Shown: piece after piece, positions 16,966 to 25,105 of the stretch | How the letters are laid out: every line of letters starts with the position of its first letter | Position numbering within the stretch: position 1 is the first letter of the stretch | Assembly (NCBI GenBank): GCA_023268635.1 | Contig: JALQUB010000031.1 | Coordinates: 1 to 34,642, forward strand | Reading direction: 5' to 3' | Length of the DNA: 34,642 nt | DNA from: Pseudomonadales bacterium | GTDB taxonomy: Bacteria; Pseudomonadota; Gammaproteobacteria; Pseudomonadales; Pseudohongiellaceae | The notes under the pieces: generated by a model | Told to the model about the DNA's origin: nothing | Databases searched by the model: none | The model's input: only the letters and a program-made list of their open reading frames with translations | Translations under genes and position numbers: made by a program

Positions 16966-17856
16966 CTAGAATCCTAGCTCTGACTCTCGTCCTTTACGGT
17001 ATTTACCGTACATCATCTCTTCGACAAATTCGACACACTTGAATTGAGGCAACTCATAACCTTCTTCAAGACGACGGTAAATTGGCATTTTAATCGTCCA
17101 AGGCTCTTCGAAGACCTGAGGATCGACCATAGTCGCCTCGTACTCGATCACATTCTCACTAACCAAGGTGTAACGCTCGGTCACCTTCAGCTCATAGCTG
17201 TGATAGTTGCCCGCTCGGTCAAACCACGTGCGATCATCCAAGCCGGAGACTTCGACAACCCAAGTGTCACCATCCCAATAGCCATGCGACTGCCCCATCC
17301 ATGAATCGAGAGGCGCTTCACCCGGATCTTCTAAGAAAACGTTGCGTACGGCACCAGCAAAGCTATACGCGATGAAGAACGCGCTTTCGCTTTGGAATAT
17401 TTGGAAGGGGTGCGGAAGATAAGTCGCACGCGGGACGCCTGGCATATAGCACTTAAGCTCTGGATCATTGCCTAACCAGTTCGCCGCATTCTCGTCTCGA
17501 CGCGCTAGCGCTTCAGGCTTATAAGGAATCTTGCCACCAACCACAACGCCATAACTTGCAGGCACCGCACCTACTGCCCCCATAGCTACTATTTCTGGCG
17601 CGGGAACCGGTACAAAATCGCCGGGAACTAACTGATAGGCGGCCTTAGGTGGTGCTGGCTCTAGGTTGTCATTGGCATTCATCATAACCTGCCAAATACC
17701 GTTAAAGTCTGGCTTACCTGCCGGAGTCCGTGGGATGTCATGGCTCGAGGCCATCGTCATCGCAGCATCAGCCGCGGTATCTGAGGGTGTCGAATCGGTT
17801 GGAGCGCAGCCCACGGCTAACGCAGCGAGTGCAGGTAGCAGCCATTGAATCTTCAT
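16966..17856 (-). CDS. PDFNGIW-family lipoprotein, unknown
   Basis: 296 residues with a lipobox (ALAVGC, Cys17) and a Ser/Thr/Asp-rich linker before TPAGKPDFNGIWQVMMNAND. It is related to the exported protein at 10977-11987 by the GKPDxxGxW opening and the YWDGDTWVVEVSGLDDRTWFD segment. Short extra motifs include YMPGVPRATYLPHPFQI. No catalytic residues are recognisable. AAGGG precedes the ATG by 7 bases. Upstream of the DUF6152 gene in the same direction, probably one transcription unit; a short hairpin lies in the gap between them. Confidence 0.8.
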   Translation of the reverse strand: MKIQWLLPALAALAVGCAPTDSTPSDTAADAAMTMASSHDIPRTPAGKPDFNGIWQVMMNANDNLEPAPPKAAYQLVPGDFVPVPAPEIVAMGAVGAVPASYGVVVGGKIPYKPEALARRDENAANWLGNDPELKCYMPGVPRATYLPHPFQIFQSESAFFIAYSFAGAVRNVFLEDPGEAPLDSWMGQSHGYWDGDTWVVEVSGLDDRTWFDRAGNYHSYELKVTERYTLVSENVIEYEATMVDPQVFEEPWTIKMPIYRRLEEGYELPQFKCVEFVEEMMYGKYRKGRESELGF

Positions 17857-18018
17857 AGTTCAACCCTTGTCATTATTGGTATTGTTTTAAGATCGCGTTC
17901 GCTATTTTCGTGGTCTCAAATCGTAACTGATTAACCACTATAGGCTTTTCACGGATGACCCGATATAACCATCGCACCCTAAAGCTGTCAAGCTTCCAGC
18001 ATAGCACTCCGTAAAGGC

Positions 18019-19290
18019 CTATTCCTTCGCCAGCGCTGGCTCTTTTACGTTGCGCTTGCCTAAATTCGACAAACCAAATCGCCGCACCAGAGGCACAAAC
18101 AGGAGCAGGCACACGAGCGTAAGCAACGCCGCAAATAAAAACGGCGCGCCAGGCAAGTATTGGCTCGCGTCGGCCCCGGTAAAATAGGCGAATAGCTGTG
18201 TCATTATTAGCGGGCCTATGATCGAGGTCACGCTATTCATGCTGCTCAGTGCCCCCTGTAGTTCTCCTTGTGCATTAGCAGGGACCTGGCTCGTCATTAT
18301 CGATTGGAATGCCGGTGAGACGAAGCCGGAAAGGGAAGCGAGGGCGAGCCAAATATAGAGCTGCCAGCCTGCCGTAGAGAGCGCATAACCCCCGAATCCG
18401 AGGATCATCGCAACCAGCCCCAGGAGGCCGGCTCGATATGCCCCCAGCGTCGGGATGGCCCACCTGATGAGAAATGCCTGTACCAAAATCATAAACACGC
18501 CCGCATAGCCCAAAGACAATCCCACCTGCGCTTCCGACCAGGAAAATTTTTCCATGGTGTAATAGGTCCAAGTAGAAGGCAGCGACAAGTGCCCTAACAT
18601 ATAAATGAAATAGGCGAAGGTGAGTCCTGAGACCACGGGGAATTTTCGTAATGCAAGTAAAGCGCCTAATGGATTAGCACGCCGCAGTTCGAACGCCCTA
18701 CGGCTGTGAGCTGGCAACGACTCGCCGAGCATGAAGTATCCATAGACGACATTGATCGCCGCCAATACTGCGGCAACGAGAAAGGGGACGCGTACACCAA
18801 ACTCCCCGAGTAGCCCGCCGATTACAGGCCCCAGAATAAACCCACCTCCAAACGCAGCGCCCACCAGACCAAAACGCTGAGCGCGTTCATCCTCAGGTGT
18901 AATATCGGTGATATAAGCGTATGCGAGCGAAAAAGTAGAACTGGCCGCGCCGGCAATTATCCTCGCCAAAAACAACCAGAACAGCGTCGGCGCAGCCGCC
19001 ATCATGGCGTAACCCAAAGCCAGAACGATAAGAGAGTAAAGAATAATCGGGCGACGCCCGAAGCGATCCCCGAGATTACCGAGCACAGGCGCCGCGAAAA
19101 ATTGCATTAGCGCATAGGAAAACATGAGATAGCCGCCAAGTGCCGACGCATCGGAAAGATCGACGCCCGCTAGGCCAATTATCAACTTCGGCGTCACCGG
19201 TAGAATAATGCCGAACCCGATCGCGTCGAGTAAGACCACGACAATAATAAACGCCAGCGCATGTTTGCTTGCCGCCTGTTCGGGTTGCAT
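18019..19290 (-). CDS. MFS exporter, TetA-like
   Basis: 423 residues from the ATG at 19290, chosen because AAGGA lies 6 bases upstream and the protein then begins directly before TM1. About 12 helices are present. GFGIILPVTPKLI in TM1 and the loop 2-3 motif GNLGDRFGRRPIIL are characteristic of the drug:H+ antiporter DHA1/TCR-Tet group. The YAYITDITPEDERAQRFG segment and GGGFILGPVIGG (motif C-like) support export rather than uptake. Substrate unknown; tetracycline should not be assumed. It is monocistronic: the next downstream gene lies 162 bases away, and upstream is the divergent EF-hand gene. Confidence 0.88.
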   Translation of the reverse strand: MQPEQAASKHALAFIIVVVLLDAIGFGIILPVTPKLIIGLAGVDLSDASALGGYLMFSYALMQFFAAPVLGNLGDRFGRRPIILYSLIVLALGYAMMAAAPTLFWLFLARIIAGAASSTFSLAYAYITDITPEDERAQRFGLVGAAFGGGFILGPVIGGLLGEFGVRVPFLVAAVLAAINVVYGYFMLGESLPAHSRRAFELRRANPLGALLALRKFPVVSGLTFAYFIYMLGHLSLPSTWTYYTMEKFSWSEAQVGLSLGYAGVFMILVQAFLIRWAIPTLGAYRAGLLGLVAMILGFGGYALSTAGWQLYIWLALASLSGFVSPAFQSIMTSQVPANAQGELQGALSSMNSVTSIIGPLIMTQLFAYFTGADASQYLPGAPFLFAALLTLVCLLLFVPLVRRFGLSNLGKRNVKEPALAKE

Positions 19291-19494
19291 TGCTGTTCCT
19301 TCTAACTCCTTGCAGCGATTGAGTTTCTTTGAATCCAAGTGCAAAAGCAACTGACGCTGTCGAAGCGCCGAAATGGAAACTGACGCACAGTCATTGACGA
19401 TATGGAGAATAAAATTAACCGACGGGTATTCGCCGCTGTCCCGTAGAGGTATTCGAAGGCGCCCTACTAAACAGATTTGAAATAGGACATTTTA

Positions 19495-19514
19495 GATTCC
19501 AGTCATCCGGAATC
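19495..19514. repeat. GATTCC-N8-GGAATC inverted repeat before EF-hand gene
   Basis: GATTCC (19495-19500) and GGAATC (19509-19514) are reverse complements, lying just before the AGGAG ribosome binding site of the EF-hand gene. It could be an operator or an mRNA hairpin; the nearby ECF sigma makes this spot worth checking. Confidence 0.4.
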
Positions 19515-19528
19515 ATTAGGAGCACATT

Positions 19529-20167
19529 ATGAAAAGCAACTCCCTATCGACGATAAGCCACACCAACAGACTTGCTCTCGGATTCGCATTCGCCGCAGCG
19601 CTATCGACGGCGCCTTGGGTGTCTGCACAGGAGCCTAATCACATGCCACGCGGCGAGGCGGCGTTTGCCGAACTCGACACCAATGGCGACGGCTCTATTA
19701 ATTTTGAAGAGTTTTCAGCGCGAGGTGGAGAAATGATAAGCCGCCTGGATAGCGACGGTGATGGAGCCCTCTCACTCGATGAATTTATGAAGGGTCGACA
19801 AGGCCGCGGCCCTCGTGGGGATATGCCTCGAGGCCAGAATCAGCAAGCTCAAGACCAGCGCGAAATGACAGAAGAACAACTTGCCAAACGTGAAGAACGC
19901 CGCGCCATGATGGAAGAACGCCGTGCTATGATGCAAGAAAATGTGCAACAACGCTTCGTGGCTATCGATACTAATGGCGACGAGAAGATTAGTGCACAGG
20001 AACTTTTAGAAGCGAACTTTCTCAATCTCGACACCGACAACAACGGCGCATTGACACAAGAAGAATTGCGTCCGCGCGGTGGCCAAGGAATGGGGCGAGG
20101 CAACTCAAACCAAGGTCATGCCCAAGGGCAAGGTCAGGGGCAAGGCAGGCGAGCCGCAGGGCACTAA
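19529..20167 (+). CDS. Exported EF-hand protein with four EF-hand loops
   Basis: 212 residues with a signal peptide ending near VSAQ. Four calcium-binding loops are visible: DTNGDGSINFEE at 50-61, DSDGDGALSLDE at 74-85, DTNGDEKISAQE at 147-158 and DTDNNGALTQEE at 168-179. Loops 1 and 2 are near-canonical. Between the pairs is a charged coil with a repeated RRAMMEERRAMMQ. The C-terminus is Gly/Gln-rich low-complexity sequence. It should bind Ca2+ in the periplasm. AGGAG precedes the start by 6 bases. The sigma factor gene begins 62 bases downstream; whether it is regulated by, or signals to, that sigma system is not known. Confidence 0.88.
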   Translation: MKSNSLSTISHTNRLALGFAFAAALSTAPWVSAQEPNHMPRGEAAFAELDTNGDGSINFEEFSARGGEMISRLDSDGDGALSLDEFMKGRQGRGPRGDMPRGQNQQAQDQREMTEEQLAKREERRAMMEERRAMMQENVQQRFVAIDTNGDEKISAQELLEANFLNLDTDNNGALTQEELRPRGGQGMGRGNSNQGHAQGQGQGQGRRAAGH

Positions 20168-20229
20168 ATTCTCTTTGAGAACCTTGCAGAAAGTTCGGCT
20201 TAAATTACTGTAATAGTCTTTGGATAAGT

Positions 20230-20757
20230 ATGAACGACGAAGAGCTGATGGCCGCGGTAGCCCAAGGCGATCAGCTCGCCTATCAGACACTAGTGCGTAA
20301 GCACCTGCCGTCGATCACAAGGTATGCCCTGCGATTGCTCGGCAATAGCCGTGATACGGAAGACATTGCTCAGGAAACCTTTTTAAGGTTGTGGACGACC
20401 GCCTCGCGCTGGGATCCCTCGAAGGCCCAGCTCAATACCTGGCTCCATCGAATTACACACAATCTTTGTATAGATTTTCTGCGCAAACAGAAACGAGTCA
20501 CGCTCACTGACAATTTCGACGACGAGATTGCTGAGTCGGAGAGCGACGCAACCGAGAGCTTTGACGCCCTAAACCAAGCGTTAAGTCGGCTACCAGAGGC
20601 ACAACGCAGCGCCTTACTACTATGTCACTATCAAGGCTTCTCCAACAAAGAGGCCGCTGCGATCATGGACATTACAGTCAAGGCGCTAGAGTCACTCATA
20701 GCACGGGCAAAACGAAGTTTGCGCACATTATTGGAGGCAAATAATAATGCCAACTAA
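20230..20757 (+). CDS. ECF RNA polymerase sigma factor
   Basis: 175 residues. Region 2 is clear at about 14-84 (LVRKHLPSITRYALRLLG, DTEDIAQETFLRLWTTA, LNTWLHRITHNLCIDFLRKQ), and region 4 at about 115-172 (LSRLPEAQRSALLLCHYQGFSNKEAAAIMDIT... with the SLIARAKRSLR helix). No extra domain. The ATG has only a weak Shine-Dalgarno (GGATAAG). Its last 11 bases overlap the next gene, whose GGAGG lies inside the sigma gene. Together with the two following genes it forms a sigma - membrane anti-sigma - periplasmic sensor set; the likely targets would include this locus. Confidence 0.93.
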   Translation: MNDEELMAAVAQGDQLAYQTLVRKHLPSITRYALRLLGNSRDTEDIAQETFLRLWTTASRWDPSKAQLNTWLHRITHNLCIDFLRKQKRVTLTDNFDDEIAESESDATESFDALNQALSRLPEAQRSALLLCHYQGFSNKEAAAIMDITVKALESLIARAKRSLRTLLEANNNAN

Positions 20758-21136
20758 ATTCAACTCAGAACATCCGGGCGATATTGACCTATTGCTTTCA
20801 CGTGCTGCCCAAACTGAAAAACTGAAGCCGGAGCTCTATCAGCGAATCGAAACTCGCGTGCTTAGGCAACAACTTCCGCCACAAAACATTTCATGGCTGG
20901 ACGCCCTCGTGAACTGGTTAAGCCCTCAACCACAAGCTCGCCTCCGCCCCTTGCTTGTCGCAAGTTGTCCTCTCATATTAGGGGTAGTCATTGGCAACTT
21001 TTATGATTTTGGCATTACCAACACACCCTCATCCGAGATGAATTTCGACTCTTGGGACGATGAATTTTTGATGCTGTCATTCAATGAGTTAGATTCGCTC
21101 GATGACAATACCTTCGACGGAGGCTTTGACTTATGA
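20747..21136 (+). CDS. Small single-TM protein, putative anti-sigma factor
   Basis: 129 residues. A cytoplasmic-type N-terminus of about 66 residues (DIDLLLSRAAQTEKLKPELYQRIETRVLRQQ) is followed by one TM helix (about 68-90) and a short very acidic periplasmic tail (SWDDEFLMLSFNELDSLDDNTFDGGFD). It overlaps the sigma gene by 11 bases and the next gene by 4 (ATGA). Position, size and topology resemble CnrY-type anti-sigma factors; the sequence itself is not one I recognise. Strong GGAGG at 9 bases spacing. Confidence 0.68.
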   Translation: MPTKFNSEHPGDIDLLLSRAAQTEKLKPELYQRIETRVLRQQLPPQNISWLDALVNWLSPQPQARLRPLLVASCPLILGVVIGNFYDFGITNTPSSEMNFDSWDDEFLMLSFNELDSLDDNTFDGGFDL

Positions 21137-21681
21137 CGAGCATTCAAGGTCGACGCCAACTCACCATCGCACTAGCCCTCTCCCTAGGATTGAACCTTTT
21201 TCTCGTCGGGGGAATGGCCATTCGGGCCTATCAACTCAATACAGCGGGAGAATTAAGCGGCCGGCCTCTCCCCCCGAATCTCGGCTGGCTGATTAGCGAT
21301 CTAGAGCCCGCTCGACAGGAGGAAATGCGCGCCAAACTACACGACCGAGCAATGGAAGGACGATCCGCTCGCATTGGTATGTTTAAGGCACAACGCAACG
21401 TGAATAATTTGATGGCGGCACAGCCTTTCGATCACGAAGCCCTAACCACTGCATTCGCGAATTTGCGCGCCGCCGCGGCTGAATATCAGCGCATTTCGCA
21501 CGCTCAAACCGCGGACGCCCTCAGTCAACTTTCTCCTGAAGAGCGCATAGCCGCACTCAAATTTCTCGAACGGCGCGGGCCTCGAGAAAGTCGCTCTATA
21601 CGCAATGGCGAACGCCGACCAAGCCCAGAGGTCATGCACAATGCCGACCATAGGGAATCCGTACCTAGCAACCTTCAATAA
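21133..21681 (+). CDS. Periplasmic heavy-metal-resistance-type sensor (CnrX-like)
   Basis: 182 residues: N-terminal TM helix (about 9-29) anchoring a helical periplasmic domain. Features such as LPPNLGWLISDLEPARQEEMRAKL and LSPEERIAALKFLERRGPR match the Metal_resist family (CnrX, CzcE-like, Spy/CpxP relatives), whose members sense metal or stress by helical hairpins. Start overlaps the preceding gene (ATGA). Histidines are at HDRAMEG, FDHEAL and RISHAQT; ligands cannot be assigned from sequence alone. With the sigma and single-TM protein it likely forms a CnrX-like sensor branch. The DUF1653 gene begins 21 bases on. Confidence 0.78.
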   Translation: MTSIQGRRQLTIALALSLGLNLFLVGGMAIRAYQLNTAGELSGRPLPPNLGWLISDLEPARQEEMRAKLHDRAMEGRSARIGMFKAQRNVNNLMAAQPFDHEALTTAFANLRAAAAEYQRISHAQTADALSQLSPEERIAALKFLERRGPRESRSIRNGERRPSPEVMHNADHRESVPSNLQ

Positions 21682-21702
21682 ACCATGCCAGCAAGGAGAT
21701 CT

Positions 21703-21957
21703 ATGAATATCGAACACATCGGAGAACGGCCCGAACCCACCTCTCCTTCCATCAAAAAAGGCCGTTATCAGCATTATAAAGGTCAGCATTACGAACTCAT
21801 CGACATAGTCCATCATAGCGAAACCCAAGAGCCGCTCGTTCTTTACCGCGCGCTCTATGGAGCCAAGGGTCTCTGGGTACGACCCTTTGATATGTTCTTT
21901 GAAGAAGTCACAGTGGATGATGTAAATACACCACGCTTCCGTTATATCGGCGACTAA
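21703..21957 (+). CDS. DUF1653 protein
   Basis: 84 residues from the ATG at 21703, with AAGGAG 4 bases upstream; the first possible ATG, at 21685, is rejected. It has the DUF1653 body: KKGRYQHYKGQHYELIDIVHHSET, then LVLYRALYGAKGLWVRPFDMFFEEV. Small cytoplasmic proteins of this family are widespread and uncharacterised. It may be the last gene of the sigma factor transcription unit. Confidence 0.87.
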   Translation: MNIEHIGERPEPTSPSIKKGRYQHYKGQHYELIDIVHHSETQEPLVLYRALYGAKGLWVRPFDMFFEEVTVDDVNTPRFRYIGD

Positions 21958-22005
21958 AAAGCTAATCGATGTGACAACGATTACATTGTCTTAGGCTAAT
22001 TATTT

Positions 22006-22011
22006 TATAAT
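22006..22011 (+). promoter_or_regulatory. Probable -10 element for cyclophilin gene
   Basis: A perfect TATAAT lies 45 bases before the ATG at 22056. Upstream, GACAA (21973-21977) and TTGTC (21986-21990) form a small inverted repeat that may be an operator or part of a -35 region; no good -35 is at 16-18 bases spacing. Confidence 0.45.
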
Positions 22012-22055
22012 GGTTCGTTCTAAGCCCATTATTTCACTATAGGAAGGGAGCAGTA

Positions 22056-23033
22056 ATGCAATCGCGGTTTCCCACCACTTCACTTAAATCTCGCTCCAAC
22101 AAACAGCAAGCGCATTTTCCATGCAGGATCTGGGGCTCAAAAATTTCAACCTCACTCGTGTCATTGCTCGCTTTCTGCGCAGTCTCTACCAGCAACGCCG
22201 ATACCTTAGTCAGGGTCGACACTGATGCGGGCAGTTTCGTGCTCAATCTCTTTGATGAGTCCGCACCGGGGACAGTGAGTAATTTCCTTACCTATATCGA
22301 TTCGCTGGCCTATGAAAACACCTTAGTGCACCGCTCCGTGCCTGGCTTCGTTATTCAAGGCGGCGGATACCGATACGACACCGACTCGGGAAGTCTCACA
22401 TCGATTTCACGACGCGATCCGATCACCAATGAGTTTAGTCGGTCCAATGTTCGCGGCACGATTGCCATGGCGAAAGTGGCCGGCGATCCCAATAGCGCCA
22501 CCAGCGAATGGTTCATCAGCACCCAAGATAATTCGGCAAACCTCGACAATCAGAATGGCGGCTTCACCGTTTTTGGTGAGGTAATCGGGAATGGAATGGC
22601 TGTTGTAGATACCATCAATGCTCTCAGCACGGTGAGCATCAATAACACCTCATTCACCGAGATCCCTCTCATCGCACTCAATGGAACGACTACCGCCGAT
22701 GCAGACTGGGTGAATGTCTCAATGCGCTCATTGCGAACTTCGAGTCAATTCCTAGGAGGCAAGCTATTAGTCGCCCTCGATGCGGGTGAGCTCGGACGCG
22801 CAGTTCTAGACTTCACGATTGCTGAAAGCACAGGAGCCACTGTGATTGTTCTCAATGCGAATAGCGTTCTCGCTATTGATAGAACCGTGGCGAATATGGC
22901 GACCTACGATGCGGCAAGCGGTGTACTTGTCATACCCGAACTCGAAGTCGGGGGGAAAGTCATCTACCGGAATCTTCGCTTCGCCCTCACAAACCCGAGT
23001 ACTTATGCGTTTACTCTGCAGAGTTTTGAGTAA
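22056..23033 (+). CDS. Exported cyclophilin-type peptidyl-prolyl isomerase with extra C-terminal domain
   Basis: 325 residues. An unusually long N-terminus (about 48 residues) with a hydrophobic stretch ending CAVSTSNAD suggests export. Residues about 50-215 are a cyclophilin: VRVDTDAGSFVLNLFDESAPGTVSNFLTYI, then YENTLVHRSVPGFVIQGGGY, GTIAMAKVAGDPNSATSEWFI and FTVFGEVI. The active-site Arg (HRSV) and the QGG loop are present. About 110 residues after it form an unrecognised beta-rich domain (VNVSMRSLRTSSQFLGGKLL... YRNLRFAL). Its role is protein folding in the periplasm, by family. AGGAAGGGAG precedes the start; a terminator follows. Confidence 0.88.
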   Translation: MQSRFPTTSLKSRSNKQQAHFPCRIWGSKISTSLVSLLAFCAVSTSNADTLVRVDTDAGSFVLNLFDESAPGTVSNFLTYIDSLAYENTLVHRSVPGFVIQGGGYRYDTDSGSLTSISRRDPITNEFSRSNVRGTIAMAKVAGDPNSATSEWFISTQDNSANLDNQNGGFTVFGEVIGNGMAVVDTINALSTVSINNTSFTEIPLIALNGTTTADADWVNVSMRSLRTSSQFLGGKLLVALDAGELGRAVLDFTIAESTGATVIVLNANSVLAIDRTVANMATYDAASGVLVIPELEVGGKVIYRNLRFALTNPSTYAFTLQSFE

Positions 23034-23057
23034 GCACACATCAGGTTTGAACAGCAT

Positions 23058-23090
23058 AAAAAAGGGCTACTTTTGTAGCCCTTTTTATTT
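23058..23090 (+). terminator. Rho-independent terminator after cyclophilin gene
   Basis: AAAAAAGGGCTAC and GTAGCCCTTTTT arms with a TTTT loop, followed by ATTT. It lies 24 bases after the stop. It is symmetric enough to serve the convergent NHL gene too. Confidence 0.92.
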
Positions 23091-23130
23091 TCATCTCACC
23101 GAAGCAATCGGCAACTATAGGTAGTGGTCT

Positions 23131-24297
23131 TTAGGGTATCAATCGAGGGATGAACTTAGTCATGCCCTGGATAGGGCCAACCTCACCCGCATAGACAACG
23201 CCGTCACGATCGACCGTGACTCCCTCGCCCATCGAACCAGTGCCGCCCATACCTGATGCGCGCTCCGAAACATGCTCCGGGACGAAGTATAAAACTTCTC
23301 CCGTGCGTGCATTACCGACACGCAGTCCTTTCCGCCAGCCACCCGGGTTGTAGTTTGGATCTGACTCGGAGTCGATCGCGTACAACATGTCAGTGGCCTT
23401 ATCGATAAACAATCCGCTGATGCGGCTGAACTGATACCAAGTATCCTGATGGTTACCATCCTGATCGAAGATCTGGATTCGATTATTACCACGGTCGGCT
23501 ACGAACAGACGACCCTGCGAATCCATCGCGAGCGAATGCGGCGATCGGAATTGACCATCTTTAAAGCCCCACTCTCCGAATGATTTAATAAACGTGCCAT
23601 CCGGTGCGAAGATTGAAATACGACTCTTAGCGTTTGGGCCTGGCTCGTCTTGAAACTGAGCGCCATGCGTGTCGGCGACATAGATGTTGCCGTTCGGTGC
23701 CACGAGCACATCGTTTGGTGCGTCGAAGTGAGTTGGAGGATCACCCACTTCACCGCCCGTGCCCAATGTCATCAACAATTCGCCCGTTGGGCTGAACTTT
23801 AAGACTGTGTGCCCCTTGCCCGCAGCAGCTGGATTCTCAGCGAGCTCGGCAGCCGTGGCCGATCGCGCATCGACAACCCAGACGTTTCCGTCGGCATCCA
23901 CATCCATTCCGTGTGGCCAAATAATTTTATCTGCACCAAAGCTCTGAACCACATTGCCCTGTGGATCCAGTTTTACAATAGGGTCGACATGAGATGTGGC
24001 GCAAGAGTTCGAACCACAACGATCACCAGCCCAAACATGTACACCATCGATATCGATATTTACGGCGCTCACAGATCCCCAGCTGCGGCCATCCGGAAGC
24101 ACTCCGAAATCACGTTGTGTTTCGTAGGGATTCGGCAAGTGATTGATCGGCTCTTGGTTTGCGTGCTCTGGTGGCTGAACCGCACCGCGCTGCGCTAACG
24201 CTGTACCCGAGAGCAGGCAGAGCGCGATGCCCGCTAGTCCCGCTTTACGCGCGAACTGCAGTCCCGCATTCGCCGTTGTATTGTTAGTGATTTTCAT
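23131..24297 (-). CDS. Exported NHL-repeat beta-propeller protein
   Basis: 388 residues with a signal peptide ending SGTALAQ. NHL-type blades are plain: IIWPHGMDVDADGNVWVVDA, FDAPNDVLVAPNGNIYVADT and FRSPHSLAMDSQGRLFVADRG, so a six-bladed propeller is likely. Such 'peptidyl-alpha-hydroxyglycine lyase-like' proteins are frequent in marine and soil bacteria, their substrate unknown. A Cys pair (RCGSNSCATSH) near residue 95 could form a disulfide. GAGGTGA lies 3-4 bases before the ATG. It stands alone between the terminator and the divergent membrane gene. Confidence 0.85.
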   Translation of the reverse strand: MKITNNTTANAGLQFARKAGLAGIALCLLSGTALAQRGAVQPPEHANQEPINHLPNPYETQRDFGVLPDGRSWGSVSAVNIDIDGVHVWAGDRCGSNSCATSHVDPIVKLDPQGNVVQSFGADKIIWPHGMDVDADGNVWVVDARSATAAELAENPAAAGKGHTVLKFSPTGELLMTLGTGGEVGDPPTHFDAPNDVLVAPNGNIYVADTHGAQFQDEPGPNAKSRISIFAPDGTFIKSFGEWGFKDGQFRSPHSLAMDSQGRLFVADRGNNRIQIFDQDGNHQDTWYQFSRISGLFIDKATDMLYAIDSESDPNYNPGGWRKGLRVGNARTGEVLYFVPEHVSERASGMGGTGSMGEGVTVDRDGVVYAGEVGPIQGMTKFIPRLIP

Positions 24298-24562
24298 CTC
24301 TCACCTCATAGAATGGTTGAAACTTAATCAGCAGCGTCCGAAACAATCAACACTCACTGACTAGCCAAATTTATAACGCACCGAAAATGACCTACGGCGC
24401 TCAGCTTGTCAAGGCAGCTCAGTGACGTACTCCGTACAGCCCACTAGACTCTCAAACCCATGCCCATTATGCTCGGCCCTAGCTATCACTGCCCAATGCC
24501 CTAGAGAACAGAACAATAAAGACGCAAATAAGCGCCAAATAATTCCATCGCAGGAGATTGCT

Positions 24563-25105
24563 ATGGGCCGCCAACTCATCTTCGTCATTTTTGCACTCTG
24601 CGTAGCGATGTCAGCCCTGCTGCTGCTCATCATCTTCGCCGAGCCTGTGGCAGGCGCTGGCGGAGTCGCGCATCCTCTTTTCAAAGGAATGAGCAACGGT
24701 GGTGATGGCGCTGCGCGGCTTGAACACATCGGCGCTTATGCGTATGCATTTCAGGCACTCCTACTTGCACTCATCGTCGCACTTTCGACTCTAGGCATCA
24801 GTGAACGGCATCGAACTCCGCGTCTGCGCGCCTATATGATTGCGACTTTCGTCTTTAGCTTGTTCGTTCTTTGGCGCATGGTGGCAGGACACCTCCACTT
24901 CCTCGCCACCGGAGAGACTAGCTTCTTCATGGGCTTTCCAACGCCGACCGCGTGGGCCGTCTACGGCGTATGGGCCGGAGCATTGCCATTGATGTTTATC
25001 TACGTGATTGGATTTCGTCAATTCATTTACACCGAAGAAGACGAAGCTGAATACGAACAGCTCCTTATCGAGATCCAAAGAGAAAATGCCGAGGATGAGC
25101 GCTAG
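24563..25105 (+). CDS. Four-TM membrane protein coupled to a symporter
   Basis: 180 residues from the ATG at 24563, with AGGAG 6 bases upstream; the reading from GTG at 24422 is rejected. About four hydrophobic helices are seen, with an exposed loop (PLFKGMSNGGDGAARLEHIG) between the first two and an acidic C-terminal tail (TEEDEAEYEQLLIEIQRENAEDER). I do not recognise a family. The stop TAG overlaps the symporter GTG by one base (TAGTG), so the two are translated together. It could be a small symporter subunit, as DUF4212 proteins are for some SSS transporters, but it is larger than those. Confidence 0.7.
   Translation: MGRQLIFVIFALCVAMSALLLLIIFAEPVAGAGGVAHPLFKGMSNGGDGAARLEHIGAYAYAFQALLLALIVALSTLGISERHRTPRLRAYMIATFVFSLFVLWRMVAGHLHFLATGETSFFMGFPTPTAWAVYGVWAGALPLMFIYVIGFRQFIYTEEDEAEYEQLLIEIQRENAEDER

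Noticed and set aside
18019..19290. Calling the MFS gene a tetracycline resistance gene
   Set aside because: Only the family-wide motifs are seen; substrate cannot be read from them.
19529..20167. Gly/Gln-rich and RRAMMEE repeats in the EF-hand gene
   Set aside because: Part of the protein's low-complexity linkers; not a DNA repeat element or CRISPR.
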